Assembly: GCA_037176845.1 (NCBI GenBank)
Contig: JAYKXP010000098.1
Coordinates: 115,325-179,324, forward strand
Length of the DNA: 64,000 nt
From: Paramarasmius palmivorus
Taxonomy: Eukaryota; Basidiomycota; Agaricomycetes; Agaricales; Marasmiaceae
Direction of reading: 5' to 3'
Positions 1 through 10,669 of the stretch are shown here, one piece after another. The position numbers and the translations under genes were made by a program. Position 1 is the first letter of the stretch, and every line of letters starts with the position of its first letter. The notes below the pieces were generated by a model. It worked only from the letters and a program-made list of their open reading frames with translations. It was not told the DNA's origin and did no database searches.

Positions 1-39
1 TCGATACCAATAACCCCACACGATGCCTATTCATCGCAG

Positions 40-3000
40 GGTGTACCGTACATAAACTCTATCCAGTCTGACAACCGTATAAATTCTCGCGGCGACTTAT
101 TGACATCATTCTTCCCGCGCGTAGTCGTCGTCAACCCAACGCCGAAACCAACACCTCCCACGCCGCCCACTACTCCCGTACCCATATCGGTCTTACATGG
201 TCCAGCCACTGTCTTGGTTGCGGCGACGGACTCTACATCCTTATTGTCGAGTCAGAATGTCACTGGCAAATTGGGGTTACCCCCAATGCAAGTGCTGCAG
301 CCTACGTCAACCCCAAACTCAAATATGGCGAATGATAAAACTACCTCCAATCCACACTCGCAGACAGACGCCTGCAAGTTAGCTTTGTCTCCAGAAGCAT
401 CGTCAGCATCAGAGGATAAAAAATCCGTCTCGCATCCTCAACAAAATCCAGATACAGGATTGTTCTCGGCCTCTCACTCTGTGGCAATAAGTCGCATTGT
501 GGGATTGGCAAAGTCGAGGACATCAACCTCTCGACTTTGGGCTATGGAGCCAATGAATACTCCAGAGTCACTTCTCCCACTTCCTGATCCGGTCCCTTCC
601 TCGAATTTCGTAGCATCGTTACATCATCGGTCGATAAATACCAACTCGACAGACCAAACCTCGAATCGCGCGCATACCGTGGAGACTATATCGTCAACTA
701 CTGTACTTTCCAGTGGTGACAACGGGGCTAGTATCGAGGGAAACACTAGTGGATTTGCCAGAGGATTGCCTACATCTTCTGACAAGTCCTCTACATGTCC
801 AGGCCGTGATGCATCCGCATCTTCGCTTGCGCCGAAATACTACCTCAGCTCAGCCAACGCTTCTCCTAGTCTGGGCAGTGAAGATCAATCACAGTCATCA
901 TTTAAGTTTTATTTGGTTGACCAAGATCAAAACCAAAACCAGTCCAATGCCGGGCCAATAACCCAGACTCATCAGCCGAGTCAGGGCGCTCAACAGCAAG
1001 CGAAGCGGTTGTTCCGTGTTGGTAATGGCGACGACGATGACGAGGGTTGGGAGGACGATGACGATTCGTCTTCATTGTCACGGTCTTTGTCACAATCTCA
1101 GTCCAGGTCGAGGTCAAGATCGTCGAGGTCGAGAAGGATGTCAAGTCATTCACCCCCTGTGCTGACCTCACCGAATGGGGCACAACAAGGTCGTGGTGAT
1201 GCGATACAGCACGTGCAAAGCGAAGCATCAACAAATGGTGTTTCTAATCAACAGCTACAAGTACAGCAGCCTGTTTCGCGGATTCTCGATGACAAGACTC
1301 AGCTCACGGCTTCGCCGTCATCCCAAGGACAGACAGAGACGCAGCTGGAGCCTCGACAAACGTCCGCTGCTACAATATCCCCGAATGCTACTGTGTCACC
1401 TGGTACTCAGCACTTGACCAAAGCAGCACCAACAGACCAAATAGCCAGACAGCAGAGCACGAAAAAGGAGGGTGTATTGGGAGCGATCGTGGGTCCGAAT
1501 GGCAGGAAGATCGTCGTAATAGCTACGGATGAAGATGATGACGACTCTGATGAAGACGATGATGATTGGGAAGAGACCGAAGAGGATGACGAAGATGTTG
1601 ACAAGAAGCCGAACAACGAGGTCCCAGATACGTCTAGGAAATCGTCGGCTCGTACCGAGACAATTACCGCAGCACCGAAAGTCACAGAAGCTCCTCGTAA
1701 AGGGTCAGATGCTGCACCTGCTGACAGTGAACCGACGGAGGATGACGCGGGCTGGACTTCTGCTTCTTCAGCTGATGACGAGCCTTCTAAAGACCCTGAG
1801 GTAAGTTACGTCTTTGAAGCTAAAGCTCATTGCTCAATTATGTGCAGGCTGGAAGTACGTTCCAAGCCACCGTCACCATTGTTCAGGGTACCTTGACGCG
1901 TGGAATTGGTACGAAGAGGCTTTCGAATGGGACTGTCACAGGTAACCGACATACCAACGAGAGCTTGTATAGTGACAAGAGTAAACAGAAAGCTCAGGTA
2001 TGTACAAAGCCACATGTGGAAGCATAAGCTGATTCAAACTGCGTTTGGTTCCAGCAGCCGTCCCCTAAAGGTCCTCGATATTGTCCCGATCCACCTGCGC
2101 CCCAGGTGCTCCAGCGAGCTCATTCTTCGAAATTTGTTGGACCAGCTGGGCTTGGCTTCACTCAGCAGCACCAACCGAACCAACCTTCCCGGAATCCTGC
2201 AAATCGCACAAAGGAGCACACACAACAACCTCAGCAACATCCGAATCCTAATCCCAATCCTGGTCATGGACGTGCGCCATCGGCCCGCCAATCTCGTCGT
2301 TCTGTTGATATGTCGGAGGCTGCACTGGAAGCTCAACGGCAATTGGACTTGTTTGCGAAGAAACCCAAGCGTGCATGGTCGGGATCGATGCGATCTGGGT
2401 CTGGCTTCTTAAGTCAACTGATGAACCCAGACCCTGAGATATTCCCCGCCAACCATCCATATCGGAGGGGCTATTTGAGTGGAGATGCGGCTATGCCGAA
2501 AGGAGGCGCAACAAGGCTGGGTATCGCACGTCTGACGCCTGTAGGAGGCGAAGATGGACACCATCAATTACCAGGGCCTATTGAGGTCAAAAAAGGTAGC
2601 GTCTCCGCTGCAGCACCTGAACGTAACGCCGTCGCCCCGCCTCGTAAAGGTGATCCTCGTATCGGAACTATGCGATCGCAAGCCCCTGGATTCAAACCTA
2701 GCAAGAGTGCTATTGCATTACCTGTACTTGACTGCGTGACGGTTGCAAGTGTCAAGGATAATGGTCTAGTCGAGGATCGAATACGAAATGGACGGAACAG
2801 AGCGGGAAGCGGCGGATATCGACCCAAAGCTCGGTCTCACGACCAAGAGATGGAGGATACCGACACCAAAGAAGAAAATCGAATGGACATGTCCAAGAGC
2901 GCTGCACAAGGAAAACCTGAGGCAATCCTAAAACAAAGAAAGGCCGCCAAGCAGAACCAGCAGCGAGCTCAACCGTTTCGTCAGCAACCGGACTCGGGAA

Positions 3001-5205
3001 GACCATCATCCCGTCCTGATATGTCTAGTCGTGCCTCAATGGATATACTCCCTACAGCTTTGAGTTTGTCACCTCCGCTGCAGATGCGACGATTGCGTTC
3101 CCAAGACGTTCCTGGAGCCACAGCGATACCTACGGCACTCATGCCTCTTGGGTATCCTTGCAACGCACCTCCGGCAGCGCCTCCTTCTTCGCCTAGGACA
3201 AAGAGGCAGCTGATGTTAAGGAAAGAGATGTCGCAGAGTCTGAGAGCCAACTTGTTGTGGGCACGACAGCTCACCCGAGCAAAGGCAATAGGTCCCCGAC
3301 GACGGAGCTCCGCCAATGTCAGTGGTCAATGGGATAACCCTAATGGAAATGGAAACGGTCTGCATTACCTTCCTATCGTGGAACCTGTGGGTGGAAATGG
3401 CGCAGCACCTTTCACTGTGAGTCGGTTCCCGACTCTAGTGCAGCTGAACCCGAAGAAACAGCCAGGACCCGGACAAATGGTCGATGCTGTCGGCGTTGGT
3501 TGGCCAAGTATACAAGATGCCGAGTGGGTCCCCAAGAGAAAGAGTTCAGCTGCTGTAGCAGGTGTTAGTCGTAGTGATCCAGGGGATGGGGAAAGTATTC
3601 ACTGTGGGCAACGGGTCACCGACTACGGACGCAACGATAAACAAGGGACATATCCACACGCTCTGGACCCAAACAGGCGTGTCATAGCGCTTGCAAACGT
3701 CGGTATTTTACCAGGTGTGGTGCAGTTGAATGCGAAGAAACAGGGAGATGATACTGGGGTTGACGTTACGGGAGTTCGTGCGTACTGCGAAGGATGTTCT
3801 AGGATCCTTGCAGGAGAAGGCCCATCCCAAGATCTGAGCGACACTTACTCTTCATCTGCCATCGGTTTTGGAGATTGTTATCCATATGGCGTCGAACGCA
3901 CATTTGCAGGCATGTCCTTCTGTTTCGATTGTAACCGCAATTTGCGACCGGTTCCTGCCAAATCGACCCGGTTGACCACAAGTAGCATAGGCGAAGTTTC
4001 TGGTTCTCCCGTGCATTCAGGTGTCAGCTCATTTACAACTGCTGACGACATCATGAAGGATGACATTGAAGTAGCTGACATCAGTTTCCACAAAGCCGAC
4101 GCTCGGGACAAAAGCCATGACCACAAACCAACCTCAACTATCATGGGACACGAAGGCTCGACCAAATGCCAGTCATCGGTTGATACGGCGGGGTGCCGTG
4201 GCTTTAGCAACATATATGTTCGAGAAAGCAATGCAGTAGAACGTGTACATAAAGTCCCGATCGTGGCCTCCATTCTCCCGCAATTCCTTTCACCTAGCAA
4301 TCAAATCCTGCGCCATGAACGTCGTTCAAACTCGTGCCTCTGTGGTGTTTTTGCCTCAATGGCTCGTCTTCGTGAAGGCGGGATTGGACGGACTTTTACT
4401 TCCTCTGCTGCAGTTGCTCACATGGAGCAAGATCCACCCACGCCATATCCTCCGTTCACACGTGAACTTCCATGTGCAAAATACAATCGCAGATCGTATG
4501 CAGATTCTAATAATCTAGGGGATCCATGCCTCCAGGAAGCTAGCCACTATACGTTTACCTGTAGGAGATGGATCTATCTCGAACGGCGACAAATTCTCAT
4601 TGGCCCTAAGGCAGTCATACGGTGCGCGTGGCTTCAGTTCATTATCAATTCCAACTGGATTCAGGGTGAGAATGGCACTATTTATACTACATCGAATGGT
4701 GGTGATCACACTCAAACAAATAATGGATCTACTATCCATGGTACGTGGACATAGAAATTGTTTTGTTCAAGTCGTATTAACACATGTTATCCACTTAAAT
4801 AATAATGGTGTCCCGTTAGGAAATGATCCTATAATGCAGCAGCAGGAGTATTTCACCTCGGAGTCTTCGCAGCAGGAACCCTCTAATTCGGGATCTGCAG
4901 TGCAGATTTCTCCGGTACATTATCGCGCAGACTCGGCACCACTACCTCTAGAAACCATCAAAGGCCAATCGCCGCCTCCTCCAGAACCAATGATTGCATT
5001 GCCGCAAGGGCCGCCGGCTCACTCAGCAACTGCCTCTCACGAACGGGTATCTCACCATTGGTCGGCGTCCTGGAGAGACTGTCTAATCCTTGTGCTTCTC
5101 GTTGTTACATTGTTTCAAGCAAATTCATCTCGACACTCATACGAAGGTGCATGTAGCTGTAATTGTCACTGTCACTGTCCCTCTGTGTCTACGTCTCTTG
5201 TATGA
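40..5205 (+). CDS. Gene A: DUF3295-type regulator with C-terminal membrane cassette (5'-partial)
   Basis: No recognised catalytic function. The first exon starts at a 3' splice site near position 39, so the 5' end lies outside the window. Proposed exons are about 40-1800, 1848-1997, 2058-4740 and 4820-5205, all in phase. The first 600 residues are low-complexity with Asp/Glu runs (near 1030-1070 and 1530-1610) and an RS-like stretch (1090-1140). Motifs near 2345-2470 (NPDPEIFPANHPYRR) and 3140-3290 (APPSSPRT...LRKEMSQSLRANLLWARQL) match my memory of basidiomycete DUF3295 proteins, which carry an areA GATA-like (DUF1752) N-terminus and are thought to be nuclear. The family's usual short C-terminus is replaced by about 500 residues with two CxxC pairs (YCEGC, FCFDC), then the cassette with one membrane helix. 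The proximal acceptor of the last intron is lost (AA at 4797-4799), so reading stops at 4754 unless the acceptor at 4818-4819 is used. Confidence 0.8.
4430..5205 (+). repeat. C-terminal cassette, copy in gene A
   Basis: This is the segment shared with genes B, C and D. In order it encodes a block beginning PPFTREL, the beta-type stretch ENGTIYTTSNGG, a short intron, a Pro-rich linker (GQSPPPPEPM), SHHWSASW followed by a helix (DCLILVLLVVTLFQA), and a cysteine tail (CSCNCHCHC) ending SLV. The intron lies at the same place in every copy. Confidence 0.85.
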
Positions 5206-6014
5206 TGTTTCGCCAGTTTTGTTTATTATTCCCGCATGACTCATATGTCTACACCTAAATAGCTGTGTAGCAATTGAAAGGTGTTCTGTGTTGCAGGCAA
5301 CTCCTCGTCCGCAAGATATTTTAATTCGAACACGTACCACAGTTAACCTTATGCCCTCCCCTACAACCTTCGGGCTAGGATCTTCGCATCTCTCCTAGGT
5401 TTCGATATCATAGGGTTCCCTGTAAATGGGTCGTTCCTGCGATTTTGCGCCAGGTGAGTTGAATGAGGTAGACGCGTCGTGGAGATCGATACGTGTGATA
5501 AGTTAGTGATAAGTACTGGCAATCAGAACCATCGGCATGCATAATGAATGGGCTACTCACGAGGTCATGATGGTCAAGAAGGCAAGAGGTAGTGGAGACT
5601 TGGAATAGTGGAGGACAGGATACGATGATGCCAATGGGGTAAGAAGGCAAGAAGCAAAGATACCTGCGATGTCCATGTCAGCACGGTGTCGACAAGTTCC
5701 CAGGCCTAAGGATCCCAAAAATCGACAAGTTGGTTTCCAGGATTTCAGAAATTAAAACTTGGATTTCATTTCTTGGCTATCTAGTAGTACCCAGCACAAT
5801 CGAGTGGACTGAAGACGCTACCGCCAAGTTTTAGTCGCATCCGAGTCATATCCTCGTGCTCTTAGCCTTGCTAAAATACATATGCTAAAATACAGTGCCA
5901 TTAATCCGTCAATGTAGGTTTTCAAACATTGCCTCCTGGTGCCTCCGCTGAATAATTTCGTAATCTTCTGCCCCCGCCAAATTGCGAATCGCACTGGAGA
6001 GGTGAAAAGGGTAC
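5206..6014. other. Intergenic region after gene A
   Basis: No convincing coding sequence is seen on either strand. The stretch after 5206 still resembles the 3' flank of gene C (tgatgtttcrccagttttgttt), so the duplication included some 3' flank. The rest shows nothing recognisable. Confidence 0.5.
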
Positions 6015-8690
6015 CTAACACGTGTACTTATCATCTTCTCCTTCATCAAGGCATGCCCAGTCAAAATCAATGAAGCGCAAACGCTTCACCACAGGTACGT
6101 CCTCGTCGGCATCTGCAAGCATGATATTTGGTGTTCTGAGGTCGCCAAAGACAAAGTTGTTTTCTGCAAGCTTGTCGAGACCAGTGCGAACAGCGTCCCG
6201 AACCTCTTGAGATAACCCTGTCGAATGGAAGCGTTTGTGAAGTGTAGACCCCCTGACGTGCTCCATAACCACCAGCGCAAGGCCACGATATCTTGTCTCC
6301 AGAGGACCGTGGTATATGAGCTCTGGAGCAAACCCATGGCTTGCCATCCATCTGTGAGCCTCGACGCCGTATTCGCGGACAAACTTGACGACAACATGTT
6401 GCCCTTCAAGATCACCATTCAGTATTTCGGCCAGAAAAGTGACACAGGTGTGTTCTCGTTCCAGAGGCTTAACATAACGGAAGTTGATCGTTGCGTTCGA
6501 AGAGTCGACGTAGGAGGTTATGGAGGGACAAAATCGTGGTGCAATGTAGTTGCCACGGGTCTGTTTGGGTTTTTCGGGTTTCTTGAGCTTGCTATAGTAC
6601 TCTTTGAGCTCAGAATCCTCGCGAGATTGATGACTTGCTCGTTGTCAAGTATGCGGCTACATGCAAACCACTGATATCCACACAGTCGTTGTACAACCGT
6701 CCGAGATGTCATGACGGCACCCGACACGCTAATCCATGGACCTGCTAAAGCCACCATAAACACTGGGCAGCAGCAAATGTCACGAATAGCAGCGAGCTGG
6801 ACAGAATATCAACGACTACACGGATACAGAGAGATAAATCATGTACTTTTGGCTGACAATAATACCTTGCATACGAAAAGGATGCCTGGATTGATGGGTC
6901 GGAGCCGCTTGTGCCTATCTCGGTTTCTATCTTCCCGAGATGAGGGGCGGCGCTGGCACCCAAGGGAGTGGAGTGCAGTGACACGAAATCGGAAGACGCC
7001 TTATCCGGGTTGACGATAGTATCGATTGGTGTACCGAGGATATCGGCTAGAAGCGTCCGATAAGTGTCGTCTCGTTTGGCCTCAGAGCCCACGATGAGAG
7101 ACAGATGTCGCATCAGTTCGGCAGTTTTGCGTAGAACGTCTACGGGGATCTTCACGTTACAATCAGTGGCATGGAAAAGAAAGGTGGCAAAGGCTGGATG
7201 GTAGAGCTCAACAGGTAATGCAGTAGTCATGTCACCGCTTTCCGTGAACCGTCCGTCGAGCAGAATGGTTGTGGAGGAGTTCTGGTTCTTCTGATAATTG
7301 GCTGACTTGGCAGCAACGGACGGCGTCTGGCCTTTGGCGACGGCAGTGATATACTTTAAAAACTCTGGCCGCAGACACAATGAGCATCATGAAGAAAAGA
7401 AAAGGTAGCAAAATATACGTTTTTCCAATTCCCTAATAATATCATCCTCCTCGTTCGTGTTTTCACTTGGGAGATGTACTACCTCCGCCCAGACCCCGTG
7501 GAAGCAGACCAGGAGTGTCCTACGTGATAATGGTTCATCCACCTGGACTTCGAATGCTTCATGAATGAAATCACGAGGAGACAGCTCCTGAATAGCCTGA
7601 GCTAGATCCTGCCGCTCGAGCATTCGACGGATATTGTATTCGTTCGGCTTTGACTGAGGCTAGAATGACCTTTAGTGCATTGCCATGTTTGTAGAGAAAT
7701 TCTGAGGTACCTCGAAGAAACGTGCTTGAGAAAAGTGTAAAGTGGGGTGCTGTTCAAGTATTCTTCCCGTCAGTGTGGACAGCTCCTCGTTTGGCATCAC
7801 CGAAATCGTTCCCGAGACTATTTGAATGGTGTGAATGTTTTCTTGGGTAGGAAAGCCAGCGAAAGCGAGATAGTGGAGGGTGCGTCCGCTGAAGCAAACG
7901 ATAAGAGGTGCCTGAGGTAAGGATGCGTCACCAAACACCGTGTAAACGCTATCCTCAGCCGAAAATTCTTCTGCAACTTTCTCCAAAGCCTGTAAGTACT
8001 TTGAGGATTTGACGCGCATTTTCATCGTCTACTTTCACGTCCCTTGACTACAAGGTTCATGTTAGAGACATGAGATATTTTGTATCGAGCGGGTACTAAC
8101 CTTATAGAAGCTGGCGATAGGATGATCGACGAGCGATTGGTGCCGTTGGGTTATCGCTTTCACCAAGGTTGAAAGCTGATCGTTTGTGTGGATTCACGGA
8201 ACAATGCCACTGAACATTTCAATGGTATCTACGTTTTGCGATGTTGGTATCCCAGCGAAAGCGAGGTAACGGAGTTCGTGGAAAGTTCTCCTGAAGCACA
8301 GAATGAGAGGTGCATCGGGTGATTCATCGTCGCCGAACACGTCACGGATTTCATTTTTAGCGCCAAACTCGTACGCCAATTCATCCAGGGTCTTCCGTTG
8401 GAGGGCTTGACAGAAGTTCGAGGGGTTCAGTGCTGCATCTCGGGGCTATTGATTAATGTCAGTCAGCTTGTTTGGTTTTCAAAAGCCCATCATCACGCAC
8501 CTTCAAGTACTAAGCGATGGCGTGGTACGGTTCAGCAAGTGATTGAAACCGTTCAACTATCTTGTTTGAAATAGTGGAAATCTGATTTCGCGGGTTCTCT
8601 CGCAAAAGGTGGCCTTGGATGACCTTGAGATTATCGATGTTTTCAGAACTGGGGATATCAACGACGGCAATGTAGAGGAGCTTCATTTGG
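6015..8690 (-). pseudogene. Kinase-like gene with tandem-repeat N-terminus (decayed)
   Basis: The C-terminal part (7380 down to 6015) matches a common agaricomycete kinase-like protein. It has a domain starting LPVELYHPAF, then APRFCPSITSYV, HVVVKFVREYGVEAH (lysine-containing strand), a catalytic-loop-like FGDLRTPNIM and FIDFDWAC in place of DFG. The HRD position reads FGD, so activity is doubtful. Upstream are four diverged repeats of about 100 residues, at roughly 8690-8510, 8380-8060, 8025-7672 and 7623-7400. Each has an element like APLIVCF...LHYLAFAGFPTQENI...ISGxI...LSTL. A TGA at 8194-8196 interrupts repeat 2 (reading continues with NDQLSTLVKAITQRH), and a 1-nt frame change is needed near 6620 before LKEYYSKLKKP. 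I therefore call it a pseudogene or a sequence with errors. The repeat unit is not recognised. Confidence 0.6.
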
Positions 8691-9434
8691 CGGCACTTAT
8701 GCAATTTCCGGTCTTGTGTCAGCCTTTCTGGTCTTTTTATCTTTGTTCGTTCCCACGCTCGGTTAACCGCGAAAACCCTTGTCCTCTGAATACAGCAGCG
8801 TGTGCAGGAATCGATGTGCTTGGAATCCTCCCTCGGAAATTTTTTTCCTTAGATGACAAGGCCGACCGACAGTCTCAGAACTACCCACCCCAGCATAATA
8901 TATAACCCTTTCTCTCTGGCAGTGGATGGAATACGCACAACCGGCTCCACATGATGAACCAAATTCCACAGCTGGACTAGCGCTTCAGAGGTCCTCGCAA
9001 TCGTGAGTTTTCATCATTTATCAAGGTGATGGCCCTCATACGTTGTCAGGCGGTCTATCCTACAACTGATTGTACAGCCCTCTCTATCACAACCACCAAA
9101 TTTAGCCAGCTGGGTTTAGTCGCTCAAGCTTATTGATCTCACCCATGCCCAATCCGCCAGGAAAGCTGAACCCCACACGCAAGCATACTCCAGAGTATGC
9201 GATGCGAGATCGGGACACGAGAGAGACTGCTTCTTTGTCTTCCATCTGGTCACGGTGTAGGAATGGCGATCTCGATGAAGAAGAGTCAAAGGGAAGGGGA
9301 GAATTACCTGTCAGCATGACAGAAAACCTGAACTCATGTCTTGCGCTAGTACGTGATAGTTCTTCGCCGATGATCTGGATACAAGATTAACGCGGATTTA
9401 GAACCCAAGCGAGCCAGCCTCTGGACAGGATTTT
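8691..9434. other. Region upstream of gene C, no confident gene
   Basis: A TATATAA lies at about 8900 and an ATG at 8927 opens MEYAQPAPHDEPN, ending at a good donor (gtgagt near 9001) with a matching acceptor near 9078. That could be a first exon of gene C, but the next exon hits a stop quickly. A second open stretch at 9133-9390 has no recognisable features. Nothing else is seen. Confidence 0.35.
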
Positions 9435-10350
9435 ATGGAGGTCTACGTTAATCCTCAAGTACCTGATGTTCATTCCAATGACTCCGAGAGCTTTGCCGAT
9501 TACATACGCCGAACGGACGAAGATTTTTATACGACATTTCCTAGTGCACGACCACGACCGCCCGAATGTCAGTGGTTCTTTCCCCCTGCCATTCCCCAGA
9601 GATTCCTGCATGTAAAGGCCAGCCCGTCGATAACATCATCATGGTGCCCGCCCTCAGATATCCCAAAAGCTAGCGCAGAGATTTTCACAGACTTCGGCGA
9701 CCGCCGGAACTTGAACAGTGCTGATACCGGTATACATCGTGCGTGGCTCCAGTCCAATATTAATCTCAGCTGGATTCACGGTGGGAATGGTACCATTTAC
9801 ACCACCTCGAATGGCGGCGATCACCTTCAGACAAATAATGGATCCACTATCCACGGTACGAAAATATAGAAATTGTTTTGTTCAAATCGTATTAACGCAT
9901 GTTGTCCACTTAGATAATAATGGCATTTCTGTAGGAAATGATCTTGTAGCACAGCAACAGCGACATTTCACCTTGGAGTCTGCGCAGCAGGGATCCTCTA
10001 GTATTTCAGGGTCTCCAGCACAGATTTCTCCAGCACGTTATCGCGCACACTCGGTGGTACCTGCGGAAACTATCAAAGGTCAATCGCCACCTCCAGAGCC
10101 ACCTCCAGAACCAATAATCGCATTGTCTCCAGGGCCATTGGCTCACACAACAACTACTATCTGTCACGAGCGGCTATCTTACTATTGGTCGCTGTCCTGG
10201 AAAGATTGTCTGATCTTTGTGCTTCTTACTGTATTATCTATTCTCGTTGCTATATTATTCCAAGCAAATTTACCTCGACCCTCATACGAAGGCACATGTA
10301 GCTGTAATTGTCACTATCACTGTCCCTCCGCGTCTACGTCTCTTGTATGA
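9435..10350 (+). CDS. Gene C: short protein with the membrane cassette
   Basis: The ATG at 9435 opens about 95 residues of unique, unrecognised sequence. The cassette joins at about 9720 with AWLQSNINLSWIHGG, NGTIYTTSNGG and TNNGSTIH. The intron starts at 9856 (gtacga) and ends at 9913 or at 9934; both acceptors keep frame. The second exon gives the linker GQSPPPEPPPEP, a longer membrane helix than the other copies (FVLLTVLSILVAILFQ), and a tail with CSCNCHYHC ending SLV. Compared with A and B it lacks the CxxC region and the block preceding the cassette, so it looks like a 5'-truncated duplicate with a new N-terminus. An upstream exon near 8927 is possible. Predicted location is a membrane, with the Cys tail on the side after the helix. 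Function unknown. Confidence 0.6.
9720..10350 (+). repeat. C-terminal cassette, copy in gene C
   Basis: Aligns with the copies at 4430-5205, 12605-13376 and 24030-24845, including the intron position. It is the shortest copy and begins just before the tryptophan-rich WLQ motif. Confidence 0.85.
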
Positions 10351-10669
10351 TGTTTCACCAGTTTTGTTTGTTCAGTGTTTCCGATTTATCCCCCATGATC
10401 CGTATGTAGTTTTCTATGCCCAAATAGCTGTGTGGAGTAGCAATCTAGTAGCAATCAAATCGTGTATCATGTACAGTAAACTCATTCTGTATTGCAGGCA
10501 ACTCTTCGTCCGCAAAATACTCTGACTCAGGTATAGAGTCGTAGCGCTGCCACGTGCACGAACCCTCAGCGGCCTGCGACGAGCTCCGATAAGGAGAATC
10601 CTCTGGAAACTAATGCCTCCACTCTGCAATACTCACTAGTCTATTTCTCTCTCTCACTAGTGTCCTGAA
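10351..10669. other. Intergenic region between genes C and B
   Basis: It begins with 3' flank shared with gene A. No coding sequence or promoter motif stands out. Confidence 0.5.

Noticed and set aside
1407..1685. Serine-rich open frame on the minus strand
   Set aside because: It is the mirror of the Asp/Glu-coding repeats of gene A; the bias follows from the sense strand.
4741..4754. Gene A simply ending at the TAG after TIHGTWT
   Set aside because: The other three copies splice here with a clear donor, and a second in-frame acceptor exists in gene A at 4818-4819, so splicing is more likely, though not proved.
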